64,000 bases of DNA from CAZMVY01 sp964617875 (GTDB taxonomy: Bacteria; Planctomycetota; Phycisphaerae; UBA1845; PWPN01), in contig CAZUAI010000004.1 of NCBI GenBank assembly GCA_964617875.1, positions 1 to 64,000 on the forward strand, given 5' to 3'. Position 1 is the stretch's first letter, and each line of letters begins with the position of its first letter. Below, piece by piece: positions 8,476 through 17,568 of the stretch. The notes below the pieces were generated by a model. That model saw only the letters and a list, made by a program, of their open reading frames with translations. It did not search any database and was not told the DNA's origin. The position numbers and the translations under genes are program-made.

Positions 8476-9495
8476 ATGGCAATCAAGGTTGGGATTAACG
8501 GTTTTGGACGGATCGGGCGGCTGGTTTTTCGTGCGGCCATGCAGGACAAGGACATCGAGTTCGTGGGCGTCAATGACCTGGTGCCGGCCGATAATCTGGC
8601 GTACCTCCTGAAGTACGACTCGACGCACGGCCGGGCCAAGGTCGACGTCGGCGCCGAGGGCGACTGCCTCGTCGTCGCCGGCCGGAAGATCCCGTGCGTG
8701 TCGGTCAAGGATCCGGCCGAACTGCCGTGGGCCAAGCTCGGTGCGCAGTACGTCGTCGAGTCCACCGGCCTCTTCACCGCCCGCGAAGGGGCCCAGAAGC
8801 ACATTGCCGCCGGCGCGAAGCGCGTGATCATCTCGGCCCCGGCCAAGGACAAGGACATCCCGACGTTTGTCATGGGCGTCAACGAGGCGAAATACAACCC
8901 CGCGACCGACACGATCGTCTCGAACGCAAGCTGCACGACGAACTGTCTTGCGCCGATCGTCAAGGTCGTGCTCGACAACTTCGGCATCGAAGAGGGCCTG
9001 ATGACGACGATCCACGCGATGACGGCGACGCAGCCGACCGTGGACGGCCCGAGCAAGAAGGACTGGCGCGGCGGCCGCGGCGCGAGCCAGAACGCGATCC
9101 CGGCCTCGACGGGCGCGGCGAAAGCCGTGAGCCTCTGCATCCCCGAGGTCAAGGGCAAGCTGACCGGCATGGCGTTCCGCATCCCGACGGCGGACGTCTC
9201 CGCGGTGGACCTGACGGTCCGCACGACGAAGGAAACGTCGCTGAAGGACATCGGCGCGGCCATGAAGAAGGCGTCCGAGACGACGATGAAGGGCATCCTC
9301 GGCTACACCGAGGAGGCGGTCGTCAGCAGCGACTTCATCGGTTGCCCGCTATCGAGCATCTACGACGCCACGGCCGGCATCGAGCTGAACAGCCGCTTCT
9401 TCAAGCTGATTTCCTGGTACGATAACGAGATGGGCTATTCCTGCCGTGTCGTGGACCTGATCAAGTACATGGCGAAGAAGGACGGATTGCTGTAA
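8476..9495 (+). CDS. gap: Glyceraldehyde-3-phosphate dehydrogenase, type I
   Basis: GAPDH converts glyceraldehyde-3-phosphate, phosphate and NAD(P)+ to 1,3-bisphosphoglycerate in glycolysis and the reverse in gluconeogenesis. The 339-residue protein has the N-terminal nucleotide-binding motif KVGINGFGRIGRL, the catalytic signature SNASCTTNCLAP (Cys153), the substrate-site region STGAAKAV, and the C-terminal WYDNEMGYSCRVVDL. ACAGGAG lies upstream of the ATG. The stop overlaps the pgk start (TAATG), so the enzyme making 1,3-bisphosphoglycerate is translationally coupled to the one using it. Confidence 0.98.
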   Translation: MAIKVGINGFGRIGRLVFRAAMQDKDIEFVGVNDLVPADNLAYLLKYDSTHGRAKVDVGAEGDCLVVAGRKIPCVSVKDPAELPWAKLGAQYVVESTGLFTAREGAQKHIAAGAKRVIISAPAKDKDIPTFVMGVNEAKYNPATDTIVSNASCTTNCLAPIVKVVLDNFGIEEGLMTTIHAMTATQPTVDGPSKKDWRGGRGASQNAIPASTGAAKAVSLCIPEVKGKLTGMAFRIPTADVSAVDLTVRTTKETSLKDIGAAMKKASETTMKGILGYTEEAVVSSDFIGCPLSSIYDATAGIELNSRFFKLISWYDNEMGYSCRVVDLIKYMAKKDGLL

Positions 9496-10733
9496 TGGCC
9501 AAGAAGACGATCGCCCAGGTGGACGTCAAGGGCAAGAAGGTGCTCATTCGCGTGGACTTCAACGTCCCGCAGGATGACAAGGGCGCGATTACGGATGATC
9601 GGCGGATCCGCATGGCGCTGCCGACCATCAAGTACGTGCTGGACAACGGCGGTTCGTGCATCCTCATGAGCCACCTCGGTCGGCCCGAGGGCAAGGACCG
9701 CAAGGCCGATGCGCCGTACACGATCAAGTGCTGCGCCGACCGGCTCAGCCAGCTGCTCGGCCGCCCGGTCAAATTCGTGCCCGAGGCCGTCGGGCCGGAG
9801 GCCCGTGCGGCCGCCGCGGCCATGAAGCCCGGCGACGTGCTCATGCTCGAGAACGTCCGCTTCTACGCGGAAGAGCAGATCAAGGACAAGAAGGCCAAGG
9901 AAGACCCGGCGCTGGCGGAGAAGAAGAAGGCATTCGCCAGGCAGCTCGCCGATCTGGCCGACGTGTACGTGAACGACGCGTTCGGCACCTGCCACCGCGA
10001 CAACGCGAGCATGCTCACCGTCCCGCAGCAGATGGGCGGCAAGCCGAAGGTCGTCGGCTTCCTCGTCCAGAAGGAGCTGGAGTACCTCGGCGACTCACTG
10101 AACAACCCGAAGCGGCCGTTCGTCGCGATTCTCGGCGGCAAGAAGGTCTCGGACAAGATCGGCGTTATCGAAGCCCTGCTCAAGAAGTGCGACACGATCC
10201 TCATCGGCGGGGCGATGAACTACACGTTCATGCTCGCCCGGGGCAGGAAGACCGGCGGCAGCCTCGTCGAGGCCGACAAGGTCGACGAGGCCAGGCGCCT
10301 CCTCGAGCTGGGCGGCTCGAAGCTGAAGCTGCCGGTCGATGTCGTCGCCGCGGCGGAGCTGAAGGAAGGCATCGCCACGCAGACGTTCGCCGGCGACATC
10401 CCGGACGGGATGAGCGGTTTCGACATCGGCCCCGGGGCGATCGAGGAGTACAGGAAGATCATCGCCGGCGCAAACACGATCGCCTGGAACGGTCCGATGG
10501 GCGTCTTCGAGGTCAAGCCGTTCGACAAGGGCACGTATGCGATCGCCGATGCCCTCGTCGAGGCGACGGCCAGGGGCGCGATCACGGTCATCGGCGGCGG
10601 CGACAGCGCGGCCGCGATCGAGAAGGCCGGCCTCAGCGAGAAGGTCAGCCACGTGAGCACCGGCGGCGGCGCGAGCCTCGAGTTCATGGAAGGCAAGCCG
10701 TTCAAGGCGGTGGACGTGCTGGACGAAGCGTAG
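9495..10733 (+). CDS. pgk: Phosphoglycerate kinase
   Basis: Pgk transfers the acyl phosphate of 1,3-bisphosphoglycerate to ADP. The 412-residue product shows the family N-terminal signature VLIRVDFNVPQDD, the substrate motif LMSHLGRPEG, the hinge LGGKKVSDKIGVIEALL, and the C-terminal nucleotide-binding TVIGGGDSAAAIEKAGL followed by VSTGGGASLEFMEGK. An insertion of about 20 residues rich in Lys and Glu (EEQIKDKKAKEDPALAEKKK) sits before the DVYVNDAFGTCHR motif; comparable insertions occur in some bacterial Pgk proteins. It follows gap with a one-base stop/start overlap. Confidence 0.98.
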   Translation: MAKKTIAQVDVKGKKVLIRVDFNVPQDDKGAITDDRRIRMALPTIKYVLDNGGSCILMSHLGRPEGKDRKADAPYTIKCCADRLSQLLGRPVKFVPEAVGPEARAAAAAMKPGDVLMLENVRFYAEEQIKDKKAKEDPALAEKKKAFARQLADLADVYVNDAFGTCHRDNASMLTVPQQMGGKPKVVGFLVQKELEYLGDSLNNPKRPFVAILGGKKVSDKIGVIEALLKKCDTILIGGAMNYTFMLARGRKTGGSLVEADKVDEARRLLELGGSKLKLPVDVVAAAELKEGIATQTFAGDIPDGMSGFDIGPGAIEEYRKIIAGANTIAWNGPMGVFEVKPFDKGTYAIADALVEATARGAITVIGGGDSAAAIEKAGLSEKVSHVSTGGGASLEFMEGKPFKAVDVLDEA

Positions 10734-10874
10734 AAGGCAAAGTGAGAGAATGAGAAGGAGGCCCATGGGCGGCGGATGCCGTCGCCGACTCCTCGCTTTC
10801 TCACTGCTGCAATTTCGTCGCGGGAGGTCCCCATTCCGGCTTCCTCCTCTCACTGGCGCCTGGCTGCCCCGCGG

Positions 10875-11564
10875 ATGCGGATCGCGCCTTCGGTTCTGGC
10901 GGCGGATTTCGGCCGCCTCCGGGACCACGTGGCCGCCATCGAGGGCGAAACCGACGTCCTGCATCTCGACGTCATGGACGGCCACTTCGTCCCGAACATC
11001 AGCTTCGGCGTGCCCGTCATCGAGAAGCTCCGGCCGTGCTCGAAGCTTTACTTCGACGCCCACCTGATGATCACCGACCCGGCCCGCTACGCGGAGGCGT
11101 TCGCGAAGGCCGGCTGCGATCACCTGACCTTCCACATCGAAGTCGCGGCCGAGCCGCGGAAGATCGCCGACGAGATTCACCGCCTCGGCCTGAGCGCCGG
11201 CATCGTGATGAACCCGGCGACGCCGGCCGAAGCCGTGTTCGACATCCTGCCGCACGTCGAGATGGTCCTCGTGATGAGCGTCTGGCCCGGCTTCGGAGGA
11301 CAGACGTTCATCGCGGACGTCCTGCCGAAGGTGACGGCCCTTCGCAGGCGTCTCCGGCCCGATCAGCGCCTCGAGATCGACGGCGGCATCAACGTCGATA
11401 CGATCGCCCGTGCCGCCGTTGCCGGCGCCGACACGCACGTCGCCGGCACGTCCGTCTTCGGCCAATCCGATCCGGCCGCCGCCCTGCGAAGGCTGCGGCG
11501 CTGCGCCGAACAGGCCGTATCGCAGCGCCAATCGTCGCGTGACAGCCGCGCGGCGGTCCGGTAG
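10875..11564 (+). CDS. rpe: Ribulose-phosphate 3-epimerase
   Basis: Rpe interconverts ribulose-5-phosphate and xylulose-5-phosphate in the pentose phosphate pathway. The 229-residue TIM barrel opens with MRIAPSVLAADFG, carries the metal and catalytic motifs LHLDVMDGHFVPNISFG and YFDAHLMITDP, the loop MSVWPGFGGQTF, and the phosphate-binding EIDGGIN and VAGTSVFG. The ATG giving MRIAPSVL is chosen because family members begin there; the frame extends upstream to 10776 through poorly conserved sequence. It follows pgk by 141 bases that hold an imperfect long inverted repeat (about 10741-10806) and no gene. Confidence 0.95.
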   Translation: MRIAPSVLAADFGRLRDHVAAIEGETDVLHLDVMDGHFVPNISFGVPVIEKLRPCSKLYFDAHLMITDPARYAEAFAKAGCDHLTFHIEVAAEPRKIADEIHRLGLSAGIVMNPATPAEAVFDILPHVEMVLVMSVWPGFGGQTFIADVLPKVTALRRRLRPDQRLEIDGGINVDTIARAAVAGADTHVAGTSVFGQSDPAAALRRLRRCAEQAVSQRQSSRDSRAAVR

Positions 11565-11594
11565 GATCACGGCGGGCCTGCGCAAGGGCGTTCC

Positions 11595-12362
11595 GTGGGA
11601 CACGACGTAGCTCGCCATTTCGACCAGCGCGCGGAATCGTACGACAACACGCCCTGGGTGCGTGATCCGGCCGTGATGTCGGCGACGCTCGGCTTTCTCG
11701 AGCCCGTGCCGGGACTGCGGATTCTGGACGTGGGGGCGGGTACCGGGGCCGTGCTGGAGGCGGCGCTGGCGGCGTGTCCTTCGCTCGGGCGGTGCGTGGC
11801 GATGGACGTCTCGGCCGCGATGCTGGCGCACATCCGCGACCCGCGGATCGAGCGCTGCTGCGGCGATGCGGAGGCCATCCCCTTCTCCGACGCCTCGTTT
11901 GATGCCGTGGTTTGCCGCCAGACCCTTCACTACATCGACGACGTGAATCGCTGCCTGCGCGAGGTCCGCCGGGTTCTCGCGGCGGGAGGACGGCTTGTCA
12001 TCGGCCAGATCACGCCGTTTGGCGAGGCCGATGCCGAGTGGTGGCGGCGGATCGTTCATGCCCGGCAGCCGCTCCGGCGGCACGACCTGACGGCCGCCGA
12101 CCTCGCGGAACTGCTTGGGAAAAACGGCTTCACGATCGTGCGCACGTCCCGGCAGCGGTCCGGCGAGTCGCTGAACGCATGGCTGGCCCGCTACCGCGAG
12201 TCCGACGAGCAGATCGCGGAGGTGCGGCGGCTGCATGCCGAGGCGCCGGATGCGTACCGGCAGCTTCACCGGTTTCGTTCCTGTGGCGACGACACCGTCC
12301 TCGACAACTGCTGGACGTTCATTCACGCGGCGAAGGCGGGTACAGCGCCAGCTCGCCGATGA
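11595..12362 (+). CDS. Class I SAM-dependent methyltransferase (UbiE/Methyltransf_11 type)
   Basis: This 255-residue protein has the UbiE-like opening VARHFDQRAESYDNTPWV, motif I LRILDVGAGTGAVLE, acidic motif VAMDVSAAML, motif II AEAIPFSDASFDAVVCRQTLHYIDD, and post-motif RVLAAGGRLVIGQ. Such enzymes act on small molecules (quinone precursors, amines, phenols); the substrate is not deducible. The start is the GTG at 11595 with AAGGGC upstream. It sits 30 bases after rpe and may be read through from it. Its 3' end overlaps the convergent gene ending at 12319 by 44 bases. Confidence 0.85.
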   Translation: MGHDVARHFDQRAESYDNTPWVRDPAVMSATLGFLEPVPGLRILDVGAGTGAVLEAALAACPSLGRCVAMDVSAAMLAHIRDPRIERCCGDAEAIPFSDASFDAVVCRQTLHYIDDVNRCLREVRRVLAAGGRLVIGQITPFGEADAEWWRRIVHARQPLRRHDLTAADLAELLGKNGFTIVRTSRQRSGESLNAWLARYRESDEQIAEVRRLHAEAPDAYRQLHRFRSCGDDTVLDNCWTFIHAAKAGTAPARR

Positions 12363-14454
12363 AGCACGTTCCGACCGAACCCGGATCGCTGTGGTCCCGG
12401 CTGCCGCCGTTGTGGGGGATCTTGCCCACCGAGACGCTTTCGGCCGCGCCATTGTAGGCCCCCCCGTGCTCATACTCCCAGATCCGGCGGAAGTCGCGGC
12501 CGTCATCGCTTCGTTCGATCACGCCGAGGTTGGCCGTCCAGCGGGCGCGCAGCCAGACCCAGGCCTTCGGGTCCGCCGTATCGCCCACGCGCTGCTCGCC
12601 CGAGAGGTCCGCCTGGATAAGCCCGTCGGAGCGCACGCCGACCCGCAAAAACGTGCCGCCCGGCCATCGCAGGCACGCCGCCGGTCCCCACGACTGGCCG
12701 CCGTCGGTGCCGCAGCGAAGCTTGACGACCAGGCCGCCCATTCGCGTGTTCAGCGCCTGCGTCAGGTAGGCGCAGGTGCTCGCGCGCCCCGTAACGGCCA
12801 GCGAACCGTCGACGATGCCGAACGGCGAGGGGTTCAGGGGTGAAACGGTTGGCGTCCAGGCCGGAACCGAAGCGAAGCGTTCAAGAAGGACGGGCTCGCC
12901 CCACGCCGGCGGAGCGAGAATCGCGCGCCGCTCCGCCGCCAGGGACCTGGCTTGCTCCGCGACGCGAGCCTGTCGCGCGACGACGCCCCGCTCCACCTCT
13001 GCGCGGAGCGAGTCCCGCATTCGCGGCCTGTATTCGGTGTCCAGAATGCCGACGAGTTCCGGGTCGGCGAGCCAGCCGGCGAGCGTGTGCATTCGTGCGT
13101 TCACGTCGATGAGCCGTCGGACGAGTTCGCGGGTCGGGCGCGAACCGTTATTGCACAGGACGCCGATGCTGTTGCTGCTCCCGTAGCCGGAAACAAAGTA
13201 CCGCAGGTAGCGGTCGCTGCCGTACAATCGCTCGCGGCCCTCGCCCCGCAGGACAAAATCGACATAGGCGTCCGCCTGTGGCAGGAAGCACATGTCCGGC
13301 CCCAGGGCATCGGTTGAATGCCACTCGAGGATGCCGTCCTCCCCCAGCAGCGCCCGGGTTCGACGGGCCAGGGCATACAGGGCCGCCGGGTTTTCGATGT
13401 ACTGGCCGTCGAAGTAGAGGCCGTCGGGCTTGTGTGCATGCACGAGCTTCGTGATCTCGGCCATGAACAGGTCGATGTTCTCGCCCGTCGGCGTTCCGGC
13501 GGGCCAGTTGGTGAAGCTGGCGAAGCTGTTCATGGCGTTCTTCTCGAGCGGCGTCCCGCGCAGGAAGTAGTACGGGCTCGTGTAGACGATGAACCGCATG
13601 CCGAGCCGGTGCACCGTGTTCCGCACGCGGGCGAATTCGCCCGCCCCGAGCCTCGGTTCGAAGGCCAGATTCCAGTCCTTCCACAGCATGACCTCGGACT
13701 GCAGGAGGACGATGTTGCCGTGCTTCGCCCAGCTTGCGAGCGTGTCGTCCGGCGGATACGCGAGCCGGTTGGACCAGTGCCACACGACATGATCGCGGAC
13801 CGACCGCTCCCAGTCGTACGGCTTCGGCGGGCAGATGCCCACCCACAAGACGGCGTCCGCGGGCAACTCGCAGGTTGCCGTCAGTGGCGAGTACGGGTCA
13901 AAGGCATCGGCCGCCTTGCGGTGGGAGCAATAGAGACCAAAGCCGCCCCACTCGTCCAGGAGGAGATGGCACGATTCCCACGAAGCCCGGAAACCGGGCT
14001 CGATCCGGCTCCTGACCCTGATGCGAACCGGGTCGCGGGCGTGGAACATGAAGAGCGAGTCGCCGTTTGCCCGGAGGTCAAGCCGCGGTTCCTGAAACCG
14101 GACGAAGGCGAACCCGGGGCCGCTGTGGACCATCGCGGGCATGCCTTGGGCCACACTGTCGATCTCCACGCGGACCACCTCGCGCCGGTGCCCGATCCGC
14201 TGCCGGAAGGAGAATGCGCCGCCGTCCGCATCCAGCGTCAGCTCGGCCCCGGTCGTTGTGATGCGCAGCGTGCGGCCTTTCGCCTCCGCGGCCTCGACGC
14301 GCATGCCGCGCTGCGGCTCCGGAAAGATGCGCGGATCCATCAGGCTCTGGAAGGTCGGCGTCTCGGCCTGAGCGGGAGCCGGCAGCCCGAAAAGCGGGCA
14401 GACGAGGGCCACAGCCGCCACAGGGTGCAGGTTTCGCCTAGAGATCAAAGTCAA
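12319..14454 (-). CDS. Secreted TIM-barrel glycoside-hydrolase-like protein with C-terminal LamG-like domain
   Basis: The predicted product of about 711 residues starts with a signal peptide (RRNLHPVAAVALVCPLFGLPAPAQA). An N-terminal beta-rich region (to about 260) leads into a barrel-like domain with RLGMRFIVYTSPYYFLRG, KPDGLYFDGQYIENP and DGILEWHSTDALGP, the layout of GH36/GH31-like or DUF-type alpha-glycosidase-like barrels in which an Asp follows a strand (YFDGQ). The last 170 residues resemble a concanavalin-like sugar-binding fold. No named family is certain. No ATG fits, so I use a TTG at 14454, five bases after AAGGA, overlapping the previous gene by 17 bases; a second TTG follows two codons later. 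Translational coupling to the upstream membrane protein is likely. Confidence 0.75.
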   Translation of the reverse strand: MTLISRRNLHPVAAVALVCPLFGLPAPAQAETPTFQSLMDPRIFPEPQRGMRVEAAEAKGRTLRITTTGAELTLDADGGAFSFRQRIGHRREVVRVEIDSVAQGMPAMVHSGPGFAFVRFQEPRLDLRANGDSLFMFHARDPVRIRVRSRIEPGFRASWESCHLLLDEWGGFGLYCSHRKAADAFDPYSPLTATCELPADAVLWVGICPPKPYDWERSVRDHVVWHWSNRLAYPPDDTLASWAKHGNIVLLQSEVMLWKDWNLAFEPRLGAGEFARVRNTVHRLGMRFIVYTSPYYFLRGTPLEKNAMNSFASFTNWPAGTPTGENIDLFMAEITKLVHAHKPDGLYFDGQYIENPAALYALARRTRALLGEDGILEWHSTDALGPDMCFLPQADAYVDFVLRGEGRERLYGSDRYLRYFVSGYGSSNSIGVLCNNGSRPTRELVRRLIDVNARMHTLAGWLADPELVGILDTEYRPRMRDSLRAEVERGVVARQARVAEQARSLAAERRAILAPPAWGEPVLLERFASVPAWTPTVSPLNPSPFGIVDGSLAVTGRASTCAYLTQALNTRMGGLVVKLRCGTDGGQSWGPAACLRWPGGTFLRVGVRSDGLIQADLSGEQRVGDTADPKAWVWLRARWTANLGVIERSDDGRDFRRIWEYEHGGAYNGAAESVSVGKIPHNGGSRDHSDPGSVGTCFIGELALYPPSPRE

Positions 14455-15739
14455 GCTTGTCCTTGAAGGTGCGGGCGAAGAGGCCGAGGACGCGTCCGAG
14501 CGAATAGCTGATAAAGAACCCGAGGCCGATGACCGCCGCCCACGCGAGCAGCCCCATCCCCATCGGGGCAAGGCCCTGCTGGATGCCCGTCCGCGCCGCC
14601 TTCACGATCGCGCCGCCCGCCCAGTCCATCACGCCGACGGTGACGCCCAGCAGGATGCCGAGGTACATCAGGACGATGAGGAAGAGGAAGCAGTAGTGGC
14701 CCGCCACGGCGACGATCGATCGGAAGACGCGGACGGGATTCAGCCCGTCGAGGGACCGCCCGCTGGCGAGCCCGATCAATTGCATCGGCACCATGAACGT
14801 CAGCAGAGCCAGCACCAGGAAATTGCCCGGCGAGCGCAGCCGCGCGGCAAAGGCATCGACGCTGGAAAGGTCAAATCCGCCGGGACTGCTCAGCCAGATG
14901 AATCCGCCGAGGAGGACGACGTAGTAGACCGCAAGCGAGATGTAGCCCAGAAGGGCCGTGCCCAGGCTGGCGGGGCTCCACGCGAGCGCCGGGGGCGCTT
15001 CGAGCCCGGCCGACGTGGTGCGGATGGTGTCGATGAGGATGTGGTAATCGACCAGGACGAAGTAGAGGGCCTCAATGACGAACAGCGCCGTCACCACCAG
15101 GCCGACCCATGTGAAGTCCGTTTGTGCCGTGATCGGGTTCAACTGCGAGCCGGCAAAGAAGGCGAGCACCGCGCCGACGGGGACGACGATGATCGCCAGC
15201 GCCAGACCCATCCCCAGCAGGATCCACATCAGGGCCGGGACGGGGTACAGCAGGGCCGTGGTGAAGCCGGTATAGAAGGAGACCGACGTCGTCATGCGGC
15301 CCGCGAGCGAGTCGGAATACCGGGCCGATTCGCCCCCGCCGCGAATCAGGGCGGGGATCGGGCTGTCGCATTCCAGGCAGAGGGCCTCGACGTAAGGGTC
15401 GGGCACCCGGACCTCCGTTCCGCAGACGGCACAGATGCGGATGTTCGGGTCCTGCGGCTTCCGCGTGAACTCGCCCGATTCGCCGGCGGCCTTCTGGGCC
15501 TCCTTGAGCGTCATTTTCCTCTGCCATCGCGAACGGCGGCGTTCGAGGGCCTCGCCGCCCTGCTCGATCGCCTGCATCGACTCGGCGTCGATCTTCTGCG
15601 AAGGATCGACATCCGGGGACGCCTTCGGAACGGGGATGTGGATCGGCTTGTTGCAATCGGGGCACTTGATGGTCTTGCCCGCGTACTCATCGGGGATCTT
15701 CCGCGAACTCTTGCAGCGGGGGCAGATGATCGGGACCAA
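14438..15739 (-). CDS. Zinc-ribbon polytopic membrane protein, unknown function
   Basis: The product of about 433 residues begins with a four-cysteine zinc ribbon (ICPRC...KCPDCNKPI, residues 4-28), then a charged linker, a second ribbon (CAVCGTEV...LCLECDSPIP, about 103-128), and a C-terminal half with about six membrane helices (such as ALAIIVVPVGAVLAFFAG and FLFLIVLMYLGILLGVTVG). Such 'CPRC plus membrane domain' proteins are widespread in planctomycetes and unassigned; a role in membrane organisation or protein quality control would be a guess. I prefer the TTG start at 15739, preceded at good spacing by GAGGTG, to a GTG four codons earlier that lacks a binding site. Confidence 0.75.
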   Translation of the reverse strand: MVPIICPRCKSSRKIPDEYAGKTIKCPDCNKPIHIPVPKASPDVDPSQKIDAESMQAIEQGGEALERRRSRWQRKMTLKEAQKAAGESGEFTRKPQDPNIRICAVCGTEVRVPDPYVEALCLECDSPIPALIRGGGESARYSDSLAGRMTTSVSFYTGFTTALLYPVPALMWILLGMGLALAIIVVPVGAVLAFFAGSQLNPITAQTDFTWVGLVVTALFVIEALYFVLVDYHILIDTIRTTSAGLEAPPALAWSPASLGTALLGYISLAVYYVVLLGGFIWLSSPGGFDLSSVDAFAARLRSPGNFLVLALLTFMVPMQLIGLASGRSLDGLNPVRVFRSIVAVAGHYCFLFLIVLMYLGILLGVTVGVMDWAGGAIVKAARTGIQQGLAPMGMGLLAWAAVIGLGFFISYSLGRVLGLFARTFKDKLDFDL

Positions 15740-15900
15740 CGAGCACCTCACGAAACGGGGGCCATACGCCCCGGCCCTTACTTATGTGTACCCTCCGCGG
15801 GCCCTGTTTGCAACGGAACGGCCCGTCCGGGCAAGCCCGACGCCCCGTGGACCGACGAATCCCGAAACCCGGGCGGCGAAGGATCGACGAAGCCCATCCG

Positions 15901-17274
15901 TCAGAACCCGACGGCGTAGATGCGGGCGGCGCGCAGGCGGAACCGGATCGTGACCGTTCGGCCGGTCAACTCCCGGCCGGTGCGTTCGTCCCATCGCAGC
16001 GGGATTCGCGTGTCGTCCACGGCTCGCAGCACGCATTTCTCGGACTCGTAGCCGGGAATGACGCGATCGGCCTCGTCGCGCAGTTCGACGGTCACGTAGG
16101 CCTGATCGAACAGCCCTTGGCCGGCCGGCGCAGAGGCGTTGAGCAGGAGCGGCGATGCGGGCATCGGAAACGACCGGCTGGAGAACTCGGCATTCGACCG
16201 CGCCCCGATCGACGCGATACGGTACTCCGGGAGTCCCATCACCCGTCCAGAGACCCAGAAAAGCATCTCCCGGCCGAACCACAGGGGCGCCATCTTGATC
16301 GCGTAGGGCGCCTCGCCGTGAGCATCGGTGCGCCGCCAGGGGCGCTGCCAGCGCAGGCCGTCGCCGCTGACCCACCATTCGCACGTCAGATGCGGGCCGT
16401 GTTTGCCGGGCGTGAGCGGGCTGGCGGCGTACAGATCGACCACGCCGATGTAGCGATCCGCGTAGCGGAACGGCTGCATGCGATAGAACTCGGCGTCGGC
16501 CGGGTCGTCCGCGTCCGGGGTGATGAGGCCCTCGCGGCCGGCCTCGCGAACCCATTCCCAGGACACGCCGTCGCGGCTCGTGCGGATCGAGAGCACACGC
16601 CGCTTGTCGGCGCCGAGATTGTCGGAATACGGTTTCTTCCAGAGCTGATGCGTGACCTGCGTGACCAGGAATCGGTCCGTGCGGGCGTCCCACATTCCCC
16701 CAAATGCGTCGTGGTCGGTATACAGGGGCTCCCGGGACAGCGGTTTCCACGCCAGGCCGTCCGGACTCGTGAAGCCCCAGACGGCGTGGCCTTTTTCGGG
16801 TTGCGGGTGGCGGCTCCAGGTGAAGAAGAACAGGGCGTTCGTGTTCTCCTGGCGCACCATCATGGACTCGATCAGCCAGGGGCCGTCGGGATTCCGGAAG
16901 ACCTCCTTCCACTCGGTGAGGCGGTAGCCGTCCGGCGTCAGACCGCGGTAAAGGCGCCAGCGAAACGTCCGGAGGTCGGTGCCGGTCTCCGTGTGGGTGC
17001 AGGCATAGACGTGGCAGCCCCCGTCGATCGGCACGGCGAGCAGCGGGTGGAACGCGGCGATGGGGGTGTCGGCGGCGGCGCGCGAGGCCGTCGGGCCGGT
17101 CGGCGTGATGAGGCCGCGGGGCTGCAGTGGATTGGCCTCAAAATCGAGCCGGCCCACGGGGCTTCGCGCATCGTCCGGCTGCATGAAGAGAAGAAGCGGC
17201 TGGAACGGCGTTTGTGCGGTGGCGGGAAGGACACACGCCAGCGCGGGAGCCATCAGGCGGATCAGCGTGCTCAA
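15901..17274 (-). CDS. Secreted five-bladed-propeller glycosidase-like protein
   Basis: The 457-residue product has a signal peptide (LIRLMAPALACVLPATAQ) and then repeated strands with motifs such as TSPDGLAWKPLS, WDARTDRFLVTQ, RTSRDGVSWEWV and VSGDGLRWQRPW. The '(S)DG..W' repeats and length resemble GH32/GH43-like or sialidase-like propellers common in planctomycetes; the last 100 residues form a beta-sandwich-like tail that also ends the first half of the protein at 46044 (compare VTIRFRLRAARIYAVGF here with VRLRFHLTGARLYSFWV there). Enzyme activity is inferred only from fold resemblance. The start is a TTG with GGAGAG eight bases upstream; an ATG lies seven codons inside. The frame extends to 18492 but that part runs antisense to the next gene. 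Confidence 0.78.
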   Translation of the reverse strand: MSTLIRLMAPALACVLPATAQTPFQPLLLFMQPDDARSPVGRLDFEANPLQPRGLITPTGPTASRAAADTPIAAFHPLLAVPIDGGCHVYACTHTETGTDLRTFRWRLYRGLTPDGYRLTEWKEVFRNPDGPWLIESMMVRQENTNALFFFTWSRHPQPEKGHAVWGFTSPDGLAWKPLSREPLYTDHDAFGGMWDARTDRFLVTQVTHQLWKKPYSDNLGADKRRVLSIRTSRDGVSWEWVREAGREGLITPDADDPADAEFYRMQPFRYADRYIGVVDLYAASPLTPGKHGPHLTCEWWVSGDGLRWQRPWRRTDAHGEAPYAIKMAPLWFGREMLFWVSGRVMGLPEYRIASIGARSNAEFSSRSFPMPASPLLLNASAPAGQGLFDQAYVTVELRDEADRVIPGYESEKCVLRAVDDTRIPLRWDERTGRELTGRTVTIRFRLRAARIYAVGF

Positions 17275-17568
17275 GAGTGTTTCTCTCCGTGTACGTGTTG
17301 GCCAGAGTTTCGACGCATGCTCTGGATCGTACCATCGGAACGCCTGCGCCGCGACGGCACGTCGCCAACGCCGGTCGGCGATTGTATCGGACAGCCCTTT
17401 CGGGTACGCTGAATGGGTCCGGGAACGTCCGTTTTCAACATCGGCGACGGACGCCCCGGGCGGGCGGTAGAGAGCGGCAAGGCGGGTGGCCTGCGGGCAT
17501 CTCCGCCGAAGGACACCTGCTCGGTCGCCTCGCGATGGTAGCATTCGCGGTCCTGGGAGGATGCAGTC
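17275..17568. other. Divergent intergenic region
   Basis: These 294 bases separate a minus-strand propeller gene from the plus-strand dockerin-like gene. Each gene has a clear ribosome binding site next to its start (GGAGAG on minus, GGGAGGA on plus). I could not fix a promoter pair for either and see no gene. Confidence 0.35.

Noticed and set aside
10095..12506. An 803-codon minus-strand open frame
   Set aside because: Covers pgk, rpe and the methyltransferase in reverse. All three have complete family motifs, so this is a shadow.
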